This document shows, piece after piece, positions 27,485-35,968 of a stretch of DNA of 64,000 nt (positions within the stretch are counted from its first letter, which is position 1; every line of letters begins with the position of its first letter). Both the position numbers and the translations under genes were made by a program. This DNA is from Thermoproteota archaeon (GTDB taxonomy: Archaea > Thermoproteota > Thermoprotei > Gearchaeales > Gearchaeaceae). The stretch covers positions 62,001 through 126,000 of the forward strand of contig JAJPJK010000006.1 in assembly GCA_021324265.1 (NCBI GenBank), written 5' to 3'. The notes below the pieces were generated by a model. It saw nothing but the letters and a program-made list of their open reading frames with translations. It made no database searches and was not told where the DNA came from.

Positions 27485-27492
27485 TTTATATA
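27485..27492 (+). promoter_or_regulatory. Probable TATA box of the ECF S-component gene
   Basis: TTTATATA centred about 27 bases upstream of the ATG at 27515, consistent with a nearly leaderless transcript. A GGGGG run at 27507-27511 four bases before the ATG could help ribosome binding. Confidence 0.5.
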
Positions 27493-27514
27493 TCCAAAAT
27501 AAAGTTGGGGGCAT

Positions 27515-28177
27515 ATGGATGTGAAGAAAATCTCCATAGCAGCGCTCTTTGCAGCTTTGACTTTTGTAGTTACCTACATAACAGGCTTCATTCGCACTCC
27601 TCTACCTGGCGGTTATCTCAATGTGGGCGATGCAGTAATTTTTATATCGGGAATTTTATTCGGGCCCTCAGTGGGTTTCGTAGCTGGTTCAATAGGTTCT
27701 AGTCTCTCCGATCTCTTATACGGTTCTGTAAATTTTGCACCTGGTACTTTCGTTATAAAAGGGATTGAAGGTTTATTGGTAGGTTTGATTTTCAATTCTT
27801 TAAAGGAGAGGAAGAACATATTATCGATTCTAATCTCAGTGATTGGAATTATTGCCATATCATTCTCTTTTTTTGCTTTTCAGCAACCTAATTTGACAAG
27901 TGACAATATAAATTCATTATATGCTTTTTCGATAATAGGTTTTTCATTCCTAATTTTGGGTGTTGTGGGTGGATTTGTCAACAAGTTTAGAAATGACATC
28001 TTAGCGATTTATTCCATGATCGTAGGAGGTATAGAAATGGTTCTTGGATACTATCTGTATGAAACGTTCATTTTACAATATGCAGCTTTATTAGAGGTCC
28101 CGCTCAATGCCTTGCAAGCTGCTGTAAGCGTAGTTGTTGCATTTATAATTCTCAAGGCCTTAAGGCGAACTTCCTGA
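27515..28177 (+). CDS. ECF-transporter S component-like membrane protein
   Basis: 220 residues with six hydrophobic segments. The N-terminus KKISIAALFAALTFVVTYI begins with the Ala-rich helix AAxxxALTF used by S components to contact the shared EcfT. GGYLNVGDAVIFISGILFGPSVGFVAGSIGSSLSDLL is the loop and helix typical of vitamin-specific S proteins. The substrate, probably a vitamin or queuosine-like precursor, cannot be told from the sequence. No EcfA or EcfT genes lie nearby, so the shared energising module must be elsewhere. A palindrome precedes the promoter, suggesting regulation by ligand status. Confidence 0.8.
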   Translation: MDVKKISIAALFAALTFVVTYITGFIRTPLPGGYLNVGDAVIFISGILFGPSVGFVAGSIGSSLSDLLYGSVNFAPGTFVIKGIEGLLVGLIFNSLKERKNILSILISVIGIIAISFSFFAFQQPNLTSDNINSLYAFSIIGFSFLILGVVGGFVNKFRNDILAIYSMIVGGIEMVLGYYLYETFILQYAALLEVPLNALQAAVSVVVAFIILKALRRTS

Positions 28178-28208
28178 ATTTTTTAATCTGTCTTTCTAAA
28201 TTAACTTT

Positions 28209-29225
28209 ATGGAAAATCCTTATTTTAAAGAGAAAGTAAAGACTTTCGAGGTAAAAAATAGGAGTACTTCAAAACTTTTGGAAGATTTGAAGGATACTGC
28301 GTATCAAGGGAGAAAACTTGGAGAGGCTTTCCAAGTATATAAACAAATGCTCAAAGATGATAAGCTGACAATAATCATGGGTCTTTCAGGTTCGATGAGT
28401 ACGGCTGGTATGTGGAAAATAATTAGATGGCTAATTGAAAATAACTATATCGATGTGCTTGTTTCGACAGGCGCTAATATTTCTGAAGATGTCTATGAAG
28501 CTATGGGTTCAAGCTACTATAAAGGGTCTCCTTTAGTTGATGATGAAGAATTATTCGAATATAAAATAGATCGTTTTTACGATGTTTACGCCAGCGAAGA
28601 TGACTATAGGAGAATGGAGAAGTTGATAGAAGATTTTTCTGATACACTTGATCAGCACAGAATATATTCATCAAGAGCATATTTATGGGAGTTCGGAAAA
28701 TTTCTAGGTAGTAAAGATATACGAAGCATGGTTGAGGCAGCATATAGAAAAAGGATACCTGTCTATTCTCCTGCAATCGCAGATAGCGCTTATGGTATAG
28801 CGCTTGTTAGGTTAAAAAGAAGAAAAGGGAAATTGATTTCTATTGATGCAACTCTTGATTTAGAGGAATTAACGAAAATAGTTGCTACTAGCGAGAAAAC
28901 TGGCGTTATTTACATTGGAGGAGGGGTTCCTAAGGATTTTGTTCAGATATGCACTTATCTTACACCTGTTTTTGGAGTAGATGCAAGAAGTAAACCCCAT
29001 GAGTATGCAATACAGATAACCACAGACAGTCCTCAATGGGGCGGGCTTTCAGGTTGTACGCTTGAGGAGGCTGTTAGTTGGGGAAAGATTGCAGCAAATG
29101 CAAACAAGGTAACTTGTTATTGCGACGCGACAATAGCGTTACCAATACTTGCTCAAGCGATTTCTGAGCTAGGTATCAGAAGAAATCCTCCTCTTGACTT
29201 TGAAAAGATTTTAAAAGAAATATAG
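28209..29225 (+). CDS. dys: Deoxyhypusine synthase
   Basis: 338 residues. It transfers an aminobutyl group from spermidine to a lysine of translation factor aIF5A. The NAD-binding region contains IYIGGGVPKDFVQ and the active-site lysine is in EAVSWGKI (Lys293), with TTDSPQWGGLSGCTLEEA just before it, all standard for the family. SGSMSTAGM near residue 60 is the usual N-terminal glycine-rich loop. It is a single full-length copy. It starts 31 bp after the S-component gene and may be cotranscribed with it. Confidence 0.96.
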   Translation: MENPYFKEKVKTFEVKNRSTSKLLEDLKDTAYQGRKLGEAFQVYKQMLKDDKLTIIMGLSGSMSTAGMWKIIRWLIENNYIDVLVSTGANISEDVYEAMGSSYYKGSPLVDDEELFEYKIDRFYDVYASEDDYRRMEKLIEDFSDTLDQHRIYSSRAYLWEFGKFLGSKDIRSMVEAAYRKRIPVYSPAIADSAYGIALVRLKRRKGKLISIDATLDLEELTKIVATSEKTGVIYIGGGVPKDFVQICTYLTPVFGVDARSKPHEYAIQITTDSPQWGGLSGCTLEEAVSWGKIAANANKVTCYCDATIALPILAQAISELGIRRNPPLDFEKILKEI

Positions 29226-29233
29226 GTTTTAAC

Positions 29234-29241
29234 TTTATATA
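29234..29241 (+). promoter_or_regulatory. Probable TATA box for the hsp20 gene
   Basis: TTTATATA centred about 28 bases before the ATG at 29265. No ribosome-binding sequence precedes this ATG, consistent with leaderless transcription. The box is only a few bases beyond the deoxyhypusine synthase stop codon. Confidence 0.5.
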
Positions 29242-29264
29242 ACGTCCAGTAGAAAATTCTACAT

Positions 29265-29834
29265 ATGTCAGATGAGGAATTTTCTCCATTCTGGTGGAGG
29301 AGAAGGAAATATTTCGATGATCTCTTTAAAGAAATGGAAAGGTGGTTTGAAGAAGCGATGAAAGAAATGGAGAGGGAGTTTGAGCTAATGCCTAGAGATT
29401 TGGTTCGTGAAAAGAAAATGGGTTCCAGAACTGTCAGAGAATTTGGCCCGTTTGTTTATGGGTATTCTATAACGATAGGACCCGATGGGAAACCTATTAT
29501 AAGAGAATTCGGAAATGTCCGACCTCGTGGAGGTATTAGGCCTATAGAAGTAACTGATGAACGTGAACCTCTCGTGGATGTAATTGAAGAGCAAGACAAA
29601 GTGCGAGTTATAGCAGAAGTACCTGGAGTATCGAAGGATGAAATCAACATCGAAGTTGTGAACGACAAGCTGAGAATAAGCACAACAGGCAAAAGGAAAT
29701 ATTTCAAGGAGGTAGCGCTTGGTGCTTCTGTTGACCCAGATAGTGCAAAGGCAACTTATTCAAATGGTGTTTTAGAAGTCGTACTTAACAAGAAAGGAGA
29801 AGCAAAAGAAAGCAAAAAAATTAAAGTAGAATAA
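29265..29834 (+). CDS. hsp20: Small heat shock protein (Hsp20/alpha-crystallin family)
   Basis: 189 residues. The N-terminal region is rich in Phe, Trp, Arg and Glu (MERWFEEAMKEMERE). The alpha-crystallin domain spans about residues 95-180 with PLVDVIEEQDKVRVIAEVPG and the conserved ATYSNGVLEVVLNK. It forms oligomers that hold unfolding proteins in the cytosol. The final strand and short tail (KESKKIKVE) carry the C-terminal I-x-V anchor motif used in oligomerisation. Its stop abuts the end of hflX, with no base between them. Confidence 0.93.
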   Translation: MSDEEFSPFWWRRRKYFDDLFKEMERWFEEAMKEMEREFELMPRDLVREKKMGSRTVREFGPFVYGYSITIGPDGKPIIREFGNVRPRGGIRPIEVTDEREPLVDVIEEQDKVRVIAEVPGVSKDEINIEVVNDKLRISTTGKRKYFKEVALGASVDPDSAKATYSNGVLEVVLNKKGEAKESKKIKVE

Positions 29835-30920
29835 TCAAATTTTTTTACTTAAAATACTATTTAATAGTTTATCTATATTGTATTTGTAAAATGCAGATAT
29901 GTATATAGGTTCCTTATTAATTTTTTCTTCAACTATATTCATCTTGCTAATTAATTCTTCCTTGTCGATTAAATCAGTTTTATTCAAGACAGGTAATATT
30001 TTTTCTTTGTTTATTTCTAATTTATTCAAAATCTCCAGACTGGTATCAAGCTTAGCTTTAAAAAGTTGTTCTTCATCGCTTGCATCTAATATCAATAAGT
30101 CGTAATCTGCATCTCTGAGATCTTCAAGTGTTACCTCGAAGCTCTTTATTAGGATTGGGTCTATATCAAATGCAAAGCCTATCGTATCGATCACAATCAA
30201 TTCCATTCCACTATATTTTATCAAGAAGCTTTTGCTAGATAATGTTGTGAAAGGTATTCCTTTGATTTCCTTCTTTAAATTTGTTAATGCATTGAAAAGG
30301 GTTGTTTTGCCTGCACCATAAAAACCGCATAATGTGAAAACTAATACCCCTAGTTCTCTTCTTTTCTCCCTTTGGATTTCCTTTAGGTATCTATACTTTT
30401 CTAGTTTTTCTCTTATCTTTTTCTTCCTTTTTAAAAGTTGTGCTATTGTTCTATGATAGCCATATTCGCCTAGGCTTCTAGGACCTGGGCGATCCCTAAA
30501 ATAAAGTATTGAGGCCCTTTTCCTTACGTACGGGATCATCCTTTCAAGTCTAGCCAATTCGATTTGAAGTTTTGAGATCGCATCTCCTGCATTTTGATCA
30601 AATATTTCTAGGATAAGATCATACCTATCGAGAACACTTAGACCTAGATAATCTTCAAGGTTTATTTTTTGCATACTATTTAGGGTGTTGTACATGATTA
30701 AGCTATCAATCTGCAGCCTATTAGCTAGGATTTTAAGTTCTTCAACTTTCCCTTTTCCAAAAACATAGCTAGGATCTATCTTCTCAGAGGTTTGAACTAC
30801 CTCGTCTAAGATCTCATAGCCTGCACCTTTTGCTATTTTTGTGAATTCGTTTAGTTTCAGTCTATAGATGAATCTATCCTTTATGTCTGTTCTAACGAAC
30901 CCAAGTATGCCTCTCTTCAC
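29835..30920 (-). CDS. hflX: HflX-type GTPase
   Basis: 361 residues. The N-terminal HflX domain contains VFGKGKVEELK and NAGDAISKLQIELARL, followed by the family's RERRRGPG-like stretch, here RDRPGPRSLGEYGYHRT. The G domain has G1 GFYGAGKTTLFNAL (near residue 200), G3 DTIGFAFDID and G4 NKTD. The G1 loop is GFYGAGKT, where most HflX proteins have GYTNAGKS, so Tyr-Asn is changed to Phe-Tyr-Gly. HflX binds the ribosome and splits stalled subunits. It ends at the hsp20 stop; both are stress-linked, although on opposite strands. Confidence 0.9.
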   Translation of the reverse strand: MKRGILGFVRTDIKDRFIYRLKLNEFTKIAKGAGYEILDEVVQTSEKIDPSYVFGKGKVEELKILANRLQIDSLIMYNTLNSMQKINLEDYLGLSVLDRYDLILEIFDQNAGDAISKLQIELARLERMIPYVRKRASILYFRDRPGPRSLGEYGYHRTIAQLLKRKKKIREKLEKYRYLKEIQREKRRELGVLVFTLCGFYGAGKTTLFNALTNLKKEIKGIPFTTLSSKSFLIKYSGMELIVIDTIGFAFDIDPILIKSFEVTLEDLRDADYDLLILDASDEEQLFKAKLDTSLEILNKLEINKEKILPVLNKTDLIDKEELISKMNIVEEKINKEPIYISAFYKYNIDKLLNSILSKKI

Positions 30921-30929
30921 TTGATATCA

Positions 30930-31751
30930 TTAAAGAGCAGGTAGCTTATATCCTGAACCTATTGCTTTTAATCCTATTTGACATGCTATTGGCCCCCTTC
31001 TTTTATGTTCATTTCTCTTAACTCTTTCCTTTATTTCTTTAACAATGTTGACATCTATAAACAATTCTTTTGCAATTGCTTCCTCGCTGAGCTCGAGTTC
31101 TACAAGCCCAAATAGGATTTTATCCAAAATCTCATAAGATATACCTATCTCTACTTCAGCTTCATGGCCTGCCCAAAGTCTGGGACTGCTTTTTTTGTTA
31201 ACTATCCTTTCGTCTACACCCAAGAACTTTCCAAGTTCTCTAACTTGTGTCTTATAGAGATCTGCTATAGGTAATATATCAACTCCCCCGTCACCATATT
31301 TTGTGAAATAACCAATCAAGATCTCACTTTTATCGCCAGTACCTAACACGAGACTATTGTTAGAGTTGGCGAAATAATAGAGAATACTCATCCTTATCCT
31401 TGCGCTTAAGTTTCCTATAGCTTTTTTGTTCTCAATTTTGCCCAGTGAGCTTAGGTACGCTTCTTTTATCTCATTTATGGGAATAATTCTATAATTTATC
31501 CCTAGCTTACTACAGAGTGCTTTTGCATCTTCTATATCCTCTTCAGGCGTTATTCCTAATTCAGGTAAAATATATGCCTTTACATTGCTTCCTACTGTCT
31601 TTGCTGCTAACGTAGCACTAACAGCGGAATCTATACCCCCACTTACTCCTACAACAAATCCTTCTGCCTTTGAATTTTCGAGAGCGTAGAGAAGAAAGTT
31701 TGATATCTGCTTAACGATATCTTGGTAATTAAGCTTCGGTAATTCTATCAT
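30930..31751 (-). CDS. nadE: NAD synthetase, ammonia-dependent type
   Basis: 273 residues, the single-domain NadE that amidates deamido-NAD with ATP. The PP-loop is SGGIDSAVSATLAAK. GTGDKSEILIGYFTKYGDGG is the NadE signature covering the deamido-NAD pocket. LPIADLYKTQVRELGKFL and ARLWAGHEAEVEIGISYE (with SSPRLW) are also conserved. No amidase domain is fused, so it would use free ammonia. The divergent next gene encodes a nitrilase-fold protein that might supply ammonia. The start lies 34 bp from that gene's start. Confidence 0.95.
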   Translation of the reverse strand: MIELPKLNYQDIVKQISNFLLYALENSKAEGFVVGVSGGIDSAVSATLAAKTVGSNVKAYILPELGITPEEDIEDAKALCSKLGINYRIIPINEIKEAYLSSLGKIENKKAIGNLSARIRMSILYYFANSNNSLVLGTGDKSEILIGYFTKYGDGGVDILPIADLYKTQVRELGKFLGVDERIVNKKSSPRLWAGHEAEVEIGISYEILDKILFGLVELELSEEAIAKELFIDVNIVKEIKERVKRNEHKRRGPIACQIGLKAIGSGYKLPAL

Positions 31752-31785
31752 TAATTATTATTACATGTAGTTAGATAAATCATAT

Positions 31786-32622
31786 ATGAGTGAAGACTCG
31801 CCTACAATTTCATTGGCTCAAATCACTTCAAAGCTAGGCGATGTAGAATCTAATCTCTCCAAGATTCTAGGATTCATAAAAAAAGCTAAGTCTGACGGTG
31901 CAAGTATAGTTATTTTCCCTGAACTTTCTCTCACTGGGTATTATGTGAGAGATTTGGTCTATGAGCTCGCTGAAACTGTACCCGGAAAAAGTTTCGATCG
32001 GATTAAAGAAGAGGCTGTTAAAAACTCTATTCATGTAGTATTCGGAATGCCTGAAAGGGCTTCAAAGTATTCTGATATAATATTCAATTCCGCAGTCTGG
32101 ATAAAGCCAAACGGAGATTATTCTGTGTATAGGAAAATTCATTTACCTACATACAGGATGTTCGAAGAACAAAAGTACTTTAGACCTGGGACTAGGCCAG
32201 TATATGTCGATACGGAATATGGAAGATTTGGATTAACTATTTGCTTCGATGCTTTCTTCCCTGAGTTGACAAGATACTTAGTGATAAAAGACTGTCATAC
32301 AGTCATAAATATTTCAGCTTCTCCCAATCCTAGTAAGACCTATTTCGAAACAATATTGAGGGCAAGAGCATTGGAAAACACGATAAATATTATTTACGTG
32401 AATACTGTTGGTGTACAAGAAAGTGTGAATTTCTGGGGAGGGAGTTTTGCTTTTAGTTCAAGAGGAGAAACTTACGCTCAGTGTAAATATTACGAGGAAG
32501 ATTATCAGATTTTTAAACTTAATTTAAGCGAGATTTTGGCCATGAAGAAGAACAGACCAGTGCTCAAACATGTGAACAAAGAAATTTTCAAATTTTGCTA
32601 TGATGCGCTGAATGAACTATAA
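31786..32622 (+). CDS. Carbon-nitrogen hydrolase (nitrilase superfamily)
   Basis: 278 residues. The catalytic triad is visible: Glu46 in FPELSLTGY, Lys117 in RKIHLPTYR and Cys153 in TICFDAFFPEL. The amidase fold is complete. The surroundings of Lys and Cys (YRKIHLPTYRMFEEQKYF) resemble the glutaminase domain of glutamine-dependent NAD synthetases and some ureidopropionase-like members. The neighbour nadE is divergent, so the protein may deliver ammonia to it, but this is inference. It overlaps the phosphatase gene by 11 bp. Confidence 0.88.
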   Translation: MSEDSPTISLAQITSKLGDVESNLSKILGFIKKAKSDGASIVIFPELSLTGYYVRDLVYELAETVPGKSFDRIKEEAVKNSIHVVFGMPERASKYSDIIFNSAVWIKPNGDYSVYRKIHLPTYRMFEEQKYFRPGTRPVYVDTEYGRFGLTICFDAFFPELTRYLVIKDCHTVINISASPNPSKTYFETILRARALENTINIIYVNTVGVQESVNFWGGSFAFSSRGETYAQCKYYEEDYQIFKLNLSEILAMKKNRPVLKHVNKEIFKFCYDALNEL

Positions 32623-33298
32623 GCTGTTGTTCTTAGATATTGATGGTACAATAACTGACGAACGAGGTCTTATCGCAAATGAATCTCTAGAAGCTATTAG
32701 GCAATTGAAAAAGAATGATTACATCATTATCGCATGTTCGGCCAGCGCTTACTTTTCCGTCAGAACATTAAACAGATATTTTCAACTTTTCGATCATATA
32801 ATAGCCGAAAACGGTGGGGTGCTTGATCTGGAAGGGGATCCAGTTATATTAAGCGATAAATCATATTCACAGAAAGCTCTTGAAATGATTAAACGTAATT
32901 TCACAGTAAAAGAACACTGGAGTAATCCTATACGACTTTCGGATCAGGCTTTAGTAAGGCCTGCTCAAGATGAGGTCGTGAATAGCATTAAGGAATTTGT
33001 TAAAAATATGGGTCTAAATGTTAAAGTTTTAGATACTGGCTTCTCTCTTGTAATAACTAAAAAAGAAGTATCGAAGGTAACGGCTGCTAGACTACTGGTA
33101 GAGAAGCTTTCTTTGAAAAATATAGAAACCTATACAATAGGAGATAGCGAAGTTGATATTGAAATCTTTGATTTCGCTCATAAGCCTTTTGCTTTGAGGA
33201 ATTCTCATCCTGAACTTAAAAAGAAAGCAGTATTCATAGCTAGCGAAGCATACTATAAAGGATTTTTAGAAGTTGTAAAAAAACTTATAGAAAATTGA
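32612..33298 (+). CDS. Phosphoglycolate phosphatase-like HAD hydrolase (archaeal type)
   Basis: 228 residues. Motif I is LFLDIDGTITDERGLI with nucleophile Asp at position 8 and acid Asp at 10. Motif II is ACSAS and motif IV is TIGDSEVDIEIF. It matches the archaeal PGP/sucrose-phosphate-phosphatase-like HAD subfamily with a C2-type cap between residues 80 and 160. The true substrate is often uncertain; phosphoglycolate is the annotated activity of homologues. It overlaps the nitrilase gene by 11 bp and precedes asnS by 18 bp, suggesting one operon. Confidence 0.88.
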   Translation: MNYKLLFLDIDGTITDERGLIANESLEAIRQLKKNDYIIIACSASAYFSVRTLNRYFQLFDHIIAENGGVLDLEGDPVILSDKSYSQKALEMIKRNFTVKEHWSNPIRLSDQALVRPAQDEVVNSIKEFVKNMGLNVKVLDTGFSLVITKKEVSKVTAARLLVEKLSLKNIETYTIGDSEVDIEIFDFAHKPFALRNSHPELKKKAVFIASEAYYKGFLEVVKKLIEN

Positions 33299-33316
33299 TC
33301 ATTTAGTTTCTTATAT

Positions 33317-34600
33317 ATGAGCTTTGCTAGAGTCGAGGAAGTTTTTAAATTGAATGAAGGTGAAAGAGTAAGACTTAGAGGATGGGTATACAATGCTAGG
33401 GTTCAAGGCGGTCTTGCTTTCATCGATTTAAGGGATTCAACAGGTATAGTGCAGGTAACTATAAAGAAACATGAGTTGAAAAATCCTCCCTTTGAATCCA
33501 TTGTTAATGAACTTAAAAGAGAAGCATCATTAAGCTTGGAAGGATATGTAAGGCATGATCCTCGAGCTCCCAATGGTGTTGAAATCCTATGCGAAAGTTT
33601 AGAAATTATTGGCAAGAGTGAGGAGTATCCGATCAGGAAAGGCGTTGGTACGAAATTCTTGCTTGACCATAGGCATCTTTATTTGAGGAGGCAGAAATTC
33701 CAAGCTGTATTGAAAATAAGGGAAAAAGCTGTTGAAGCTGCAGAAGAATGGTTCAGAATGAATGGTTTTCATCTAGTCCATTGTCCAAGCTTCGTGATCG
33801 CAGCTTGTGAAGGAGGTGCTACACTATTTAATGTTGATTACTTTGGGAAAGTGGTCCATCTTACACAGAGCTCCCAACTTTATTTAGAAGCCGCTATTTT
33901 CGGTCTGGAAAAAGTATATACTATACAACCCTCATTTAGGGCTGAAAAATCTAAGACTAAGAAGCATCTTACAGAATTTTGGCATATAGAAGCAGAAGTT
34001 GCATTTGCTACGCATGAAGATATTATGAATTATGAAGAAGATTTGGTTTCCTATATTGTAAACAAAGTTGTAGATGAAAGCCAAAAGGAACTTGAACTCC
34101 TTGGAAGACAATTTGAAAAGCCGAAACGACCTTTTCTTAGGTTAACTTATGCACAAGCAGTCGAACTTGTAAATAAAAAGGGAATAAAGATGAACTTCGG
34201 TGATGATTTTGGTACTGATGCAGAAAAGCTGATAGCTAATTCAATAGATAGACCTGCATTCGTCATGTTCTTTCCTGTATCTACAAGAGCATTTTATCAC
34301 ATGCCAAATCCTGAAGACCCTAATCTTACTTTGAGCTCTGATCTTTATGCTCCTGGCGAAGGAGAAATAACCTCTGGTGGCCAAAGAATTCATGACCTAG
34401 ATCTTCTATTAAGGAGACTGAAGGAATATAACTTGAATCCAGAGGATTATAAATGGTACATTGATCTTCGCCGCTACGGTAGTGTTCCACATGCAGGCTT
34501 TGGTCTAGGTTTAGAGAGATTGGTTAAGTGGATAACAGGGGTAAACCATATAAGGAATACTGTGCCTTTTCCAAGGACTCCTTTCAGGGTTTATCCATAA
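33317..34600 (+). CDS. asnS: Asparaginyl-tRNA synthetase
   Basis: 427 residues, a class IIb enzyme. The N-terminal OB fold (LRGWVYNARVQGGLAFIDLRDSTG) binds the anticodon. Motif 2 reads PSFRAEKSKTKKHLTEFWHIEAEVA, with the EFW that separates AsnRS from AspRS (AspRS usually has Glu-Tyr-Thr there). Motif 3 is GLGLERLVKWITG. It charges tRNA-Asn directly, so the transamidation route to Asn-tRNA would not be required. The start ATG is preceded by TTATATATG at about 33311, so transcription may be leaderless or continue from upstream. Confidence 0.9.
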   Translation: MSFARVEEVFKLNEGERVRLRGWVYNARVQGGLAFIDLRDSTGIVQVTIKKHELKNPPFESIVNELKREASLSLEGYVRHDPRAPNGVEILCESLEIIGKSEEYPIRKGVGTKFLLDHRHLYLRRQKFQAVLKIREKAVEAAEEWFRMNGFHLVHCPSFVIAACEGGATLFNVDYFGKVVHLTQSSQLYLEAAIFGLEKVYTIQPSFRAEKSKTKKHLTEFWHIEAEVAFATHEDIMNYEEDLVSYIVNKVVDESQKELELLGRQFEKPKRPFLRLTYAQAVELVNKKGIKMNFGDDFGTDAEKLIANSIDRPAFVMFFPVSTRAFYHMPNPEDPNLTLSSDLYAPGEGEITSGGQRIHDLDLLLRRLKEYNLNPEDYKWYIDLRRYGSVPHAGFGLGLERLVKWITGVNHIRNTVPFPRTPFRVYP

Positions 34601-34610
34601 CTTCCATAAA

Positions 34611-34692
34611 AAAATAGATTTTTTCCCTTTTTACAACAGAATTTTCCATCAAATAATTCCTTTTTTATTTATATCAAGACACTATCTGAGGA
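34611..34692 (+). promoter_or_regulatory. Promoter region of the Cdv operon
   Basis: After the asnS stop come T-rich tracts (about 34619-34632) that could end the upstream transcript. TTTATAT at 34668-34674 is about 22-25 bases from the ATG at 34693, a likely TATA box for leaderless transcription. GAGG at 34688-34691 lies too close to the ATG to be a normal ribosome-binding site. Confidence 0.5.
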
Positions 34693-35337
34693 ATGTCAGA
34701 AAGCTTTTCCAAGAATTGGGATTATGGACCTGCACAAAAATCTCTAAGCGAAAGACTAAAGGATGCAATATATCCACAATCTCCAGTAAAAGAAAGAATC
34801 GACTACGTATGCAGGATACTTGATGTGCAAACTAGTAGGATAGACCAAATTTACAACAGGTTATATGAGAGGGATAGGAGGCTTTTCGAATATCTTGTGA
34901 GTTTCTATATGCGAAGGGATATGAGTAGGGCTAAGGTTTATGCCAATGAGCTTGCGAGCATAAGAAAGCTTGAAAAAGTCATATTGCACAGTAAATATGC
35001 TCTACAGGCTGTTAGGATGAGACTCGATCTTGTCAAGGATGTAGGAGATGTTGCAGTGACATTGGCTCCAGCCATGCGAGTAATTAGTAGTGTGAGGTCT
35101 TGGCTATCAGGTGTGCTTCCTGAAGCTGAGCGTGAACTCTCACAGGTGGGTAGCGTTATAGGTAACATGTTAACAGAAGTGGGTCATCCACCTTCATCCC
35201 AATTTGTCTTTGAAGCAGGAAGTGAAGAGGCTGAAAAAATACTGAATGAGGCTAGAATAATGGTGGAAAGAGAATTGAAGAAGACCTTTGCTGAAATACC
35301 CACAACAACCACAGAAACCGAAAAGACATCGGTGTAA
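34693..35337 (+). CDS. cdvB1: ESCRT-III homologue (CdvB-type, no winged helix)
   Basis: 214 residues. The ESCRT-III core starts near residue 20 with a basic helix (VKERIDYVCRILDVQTSRIDQI), followed by YERDRRLFEYLVSFYMRRDMSRAKVYANELASIRKLEKVI. That stretch matches the long hairpin of archaeal CdvB proteins. It ends in a Thr-rich tail (PTTTTETEKTSV) and lacks the winged helix found in the other ESCRT-III gene downstream. It probably polymerises at the membrane during division. The stop codon is 1 bp ahead of cdvA. The number in the name marks the copy, not orthology with Sulfolobus CdvB1. Confidence 0.88.
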   Translation: MSESFSKNWDYGPAQKSLSERLKDAIYPQSPVKERIDYVCRILDVQTSRIDQIYNRLYERDRRLFEYLVSFYMRRDMSRAKVYANELASIRKLEKVILHSKYALQAVRMRLDLVKDVGDVAVTLAPAMRVISSVRSWLSGVLPEAERELSQVGSVIGNMLTEVGHPPSSQFVFEAGSEEAEKILNEARIMVERELKKTFAEIPTTTTETEKTSV

Positions 35338-35338
35338 C

Positions 35339-35959
35339 ATGTATGCCAACGAATTTGCTAAATACGTAGGTTGCAAGGTAGTCAATGAACTAGATGAAAC
35401 TATAGGTATTATAATCGGCTACACAGCGAATGGTTTAGGAGAAGTATGTACAGTAATAGTTAGAAGCCCCATAGATATCCATGAAGTAAATCTTGAGAAT
35501 ATAGAAAAAGTTAGCGATGATACCTTCAAGCTTCCTTCAAATTTGTATTTCAAATATAAAGCGTTAGAGAAGAAGATAAAGAATATCTACACAAGGCTTG
35601 ACGCAATTAACAAATTTACAGACGAAACGGCCAACAAAGATGTGTTCTTAGCTATAAAAAACAGAACAGAAGAGTCATTGAAAGAAATTCAATCATCATT
35701 GGAATCTTTGAAGGTAGAGGTTCTTTCAAGATTGGAATACTTGAATAAAATTCAAACAAAATTAAATGAAGCTATGGTCGAGATAAAGCTTTCCTATATT
35801 TCTGGGAATATAGACAAAACAAGTTACGATTCAAAAGTTGATCATATACTTAGCGGAAGAAATAGAATAAACAGAGAAATTAATTATCTCCAAGAAATAC
35901 TTAACTCGGTGGAAAATCTTAACAGGACTAGCATAATCGAAGTAAGAATAGTAGGATAG
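35339..35959 (+). CDS. cdvA: CdvA, PRC-barrel/coiled-coil division scaffold
   Basis: 206 residues from the ATG at 35339; an upstream TTG frame exists but lies inside the previous gene. The N-terminal 65 residues (EFAKYVGCKVVNELDETIGIIIGY) form the PRC-barrel-like domain of CdvA. A long coiled coil then spans about 65-195. The C-terminus ends in a hydrophobic strand, SIIEVRIVG, which could be the peptide that binds the CdvB winged helix. CdvA binds membrane and recruits ESCRT-III to the division site in Sulfolobales. Here it sits between two ESCRT-III genes. Confidence 0.85.
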   Translation: MYANEFAKYVGCKVVNELDETIGIIIGYTANGLGEVCTVIVRSPIDIHEVNLENIEKVSDDTFKLPSNLYFKYKALEKKIKNIYTRLDAINKFTDETANKDVFLAIKNRTEESLKEIQSSLESLKVEVLSRLEYLNKIQTKLNEAMVEIKLSYISGNIDKTSYDSKVDHILSGRNRINREINYLQEILNSVENLNRTSIIEVRIVG

Positions 35960-35968
35960 TTTTTTATT

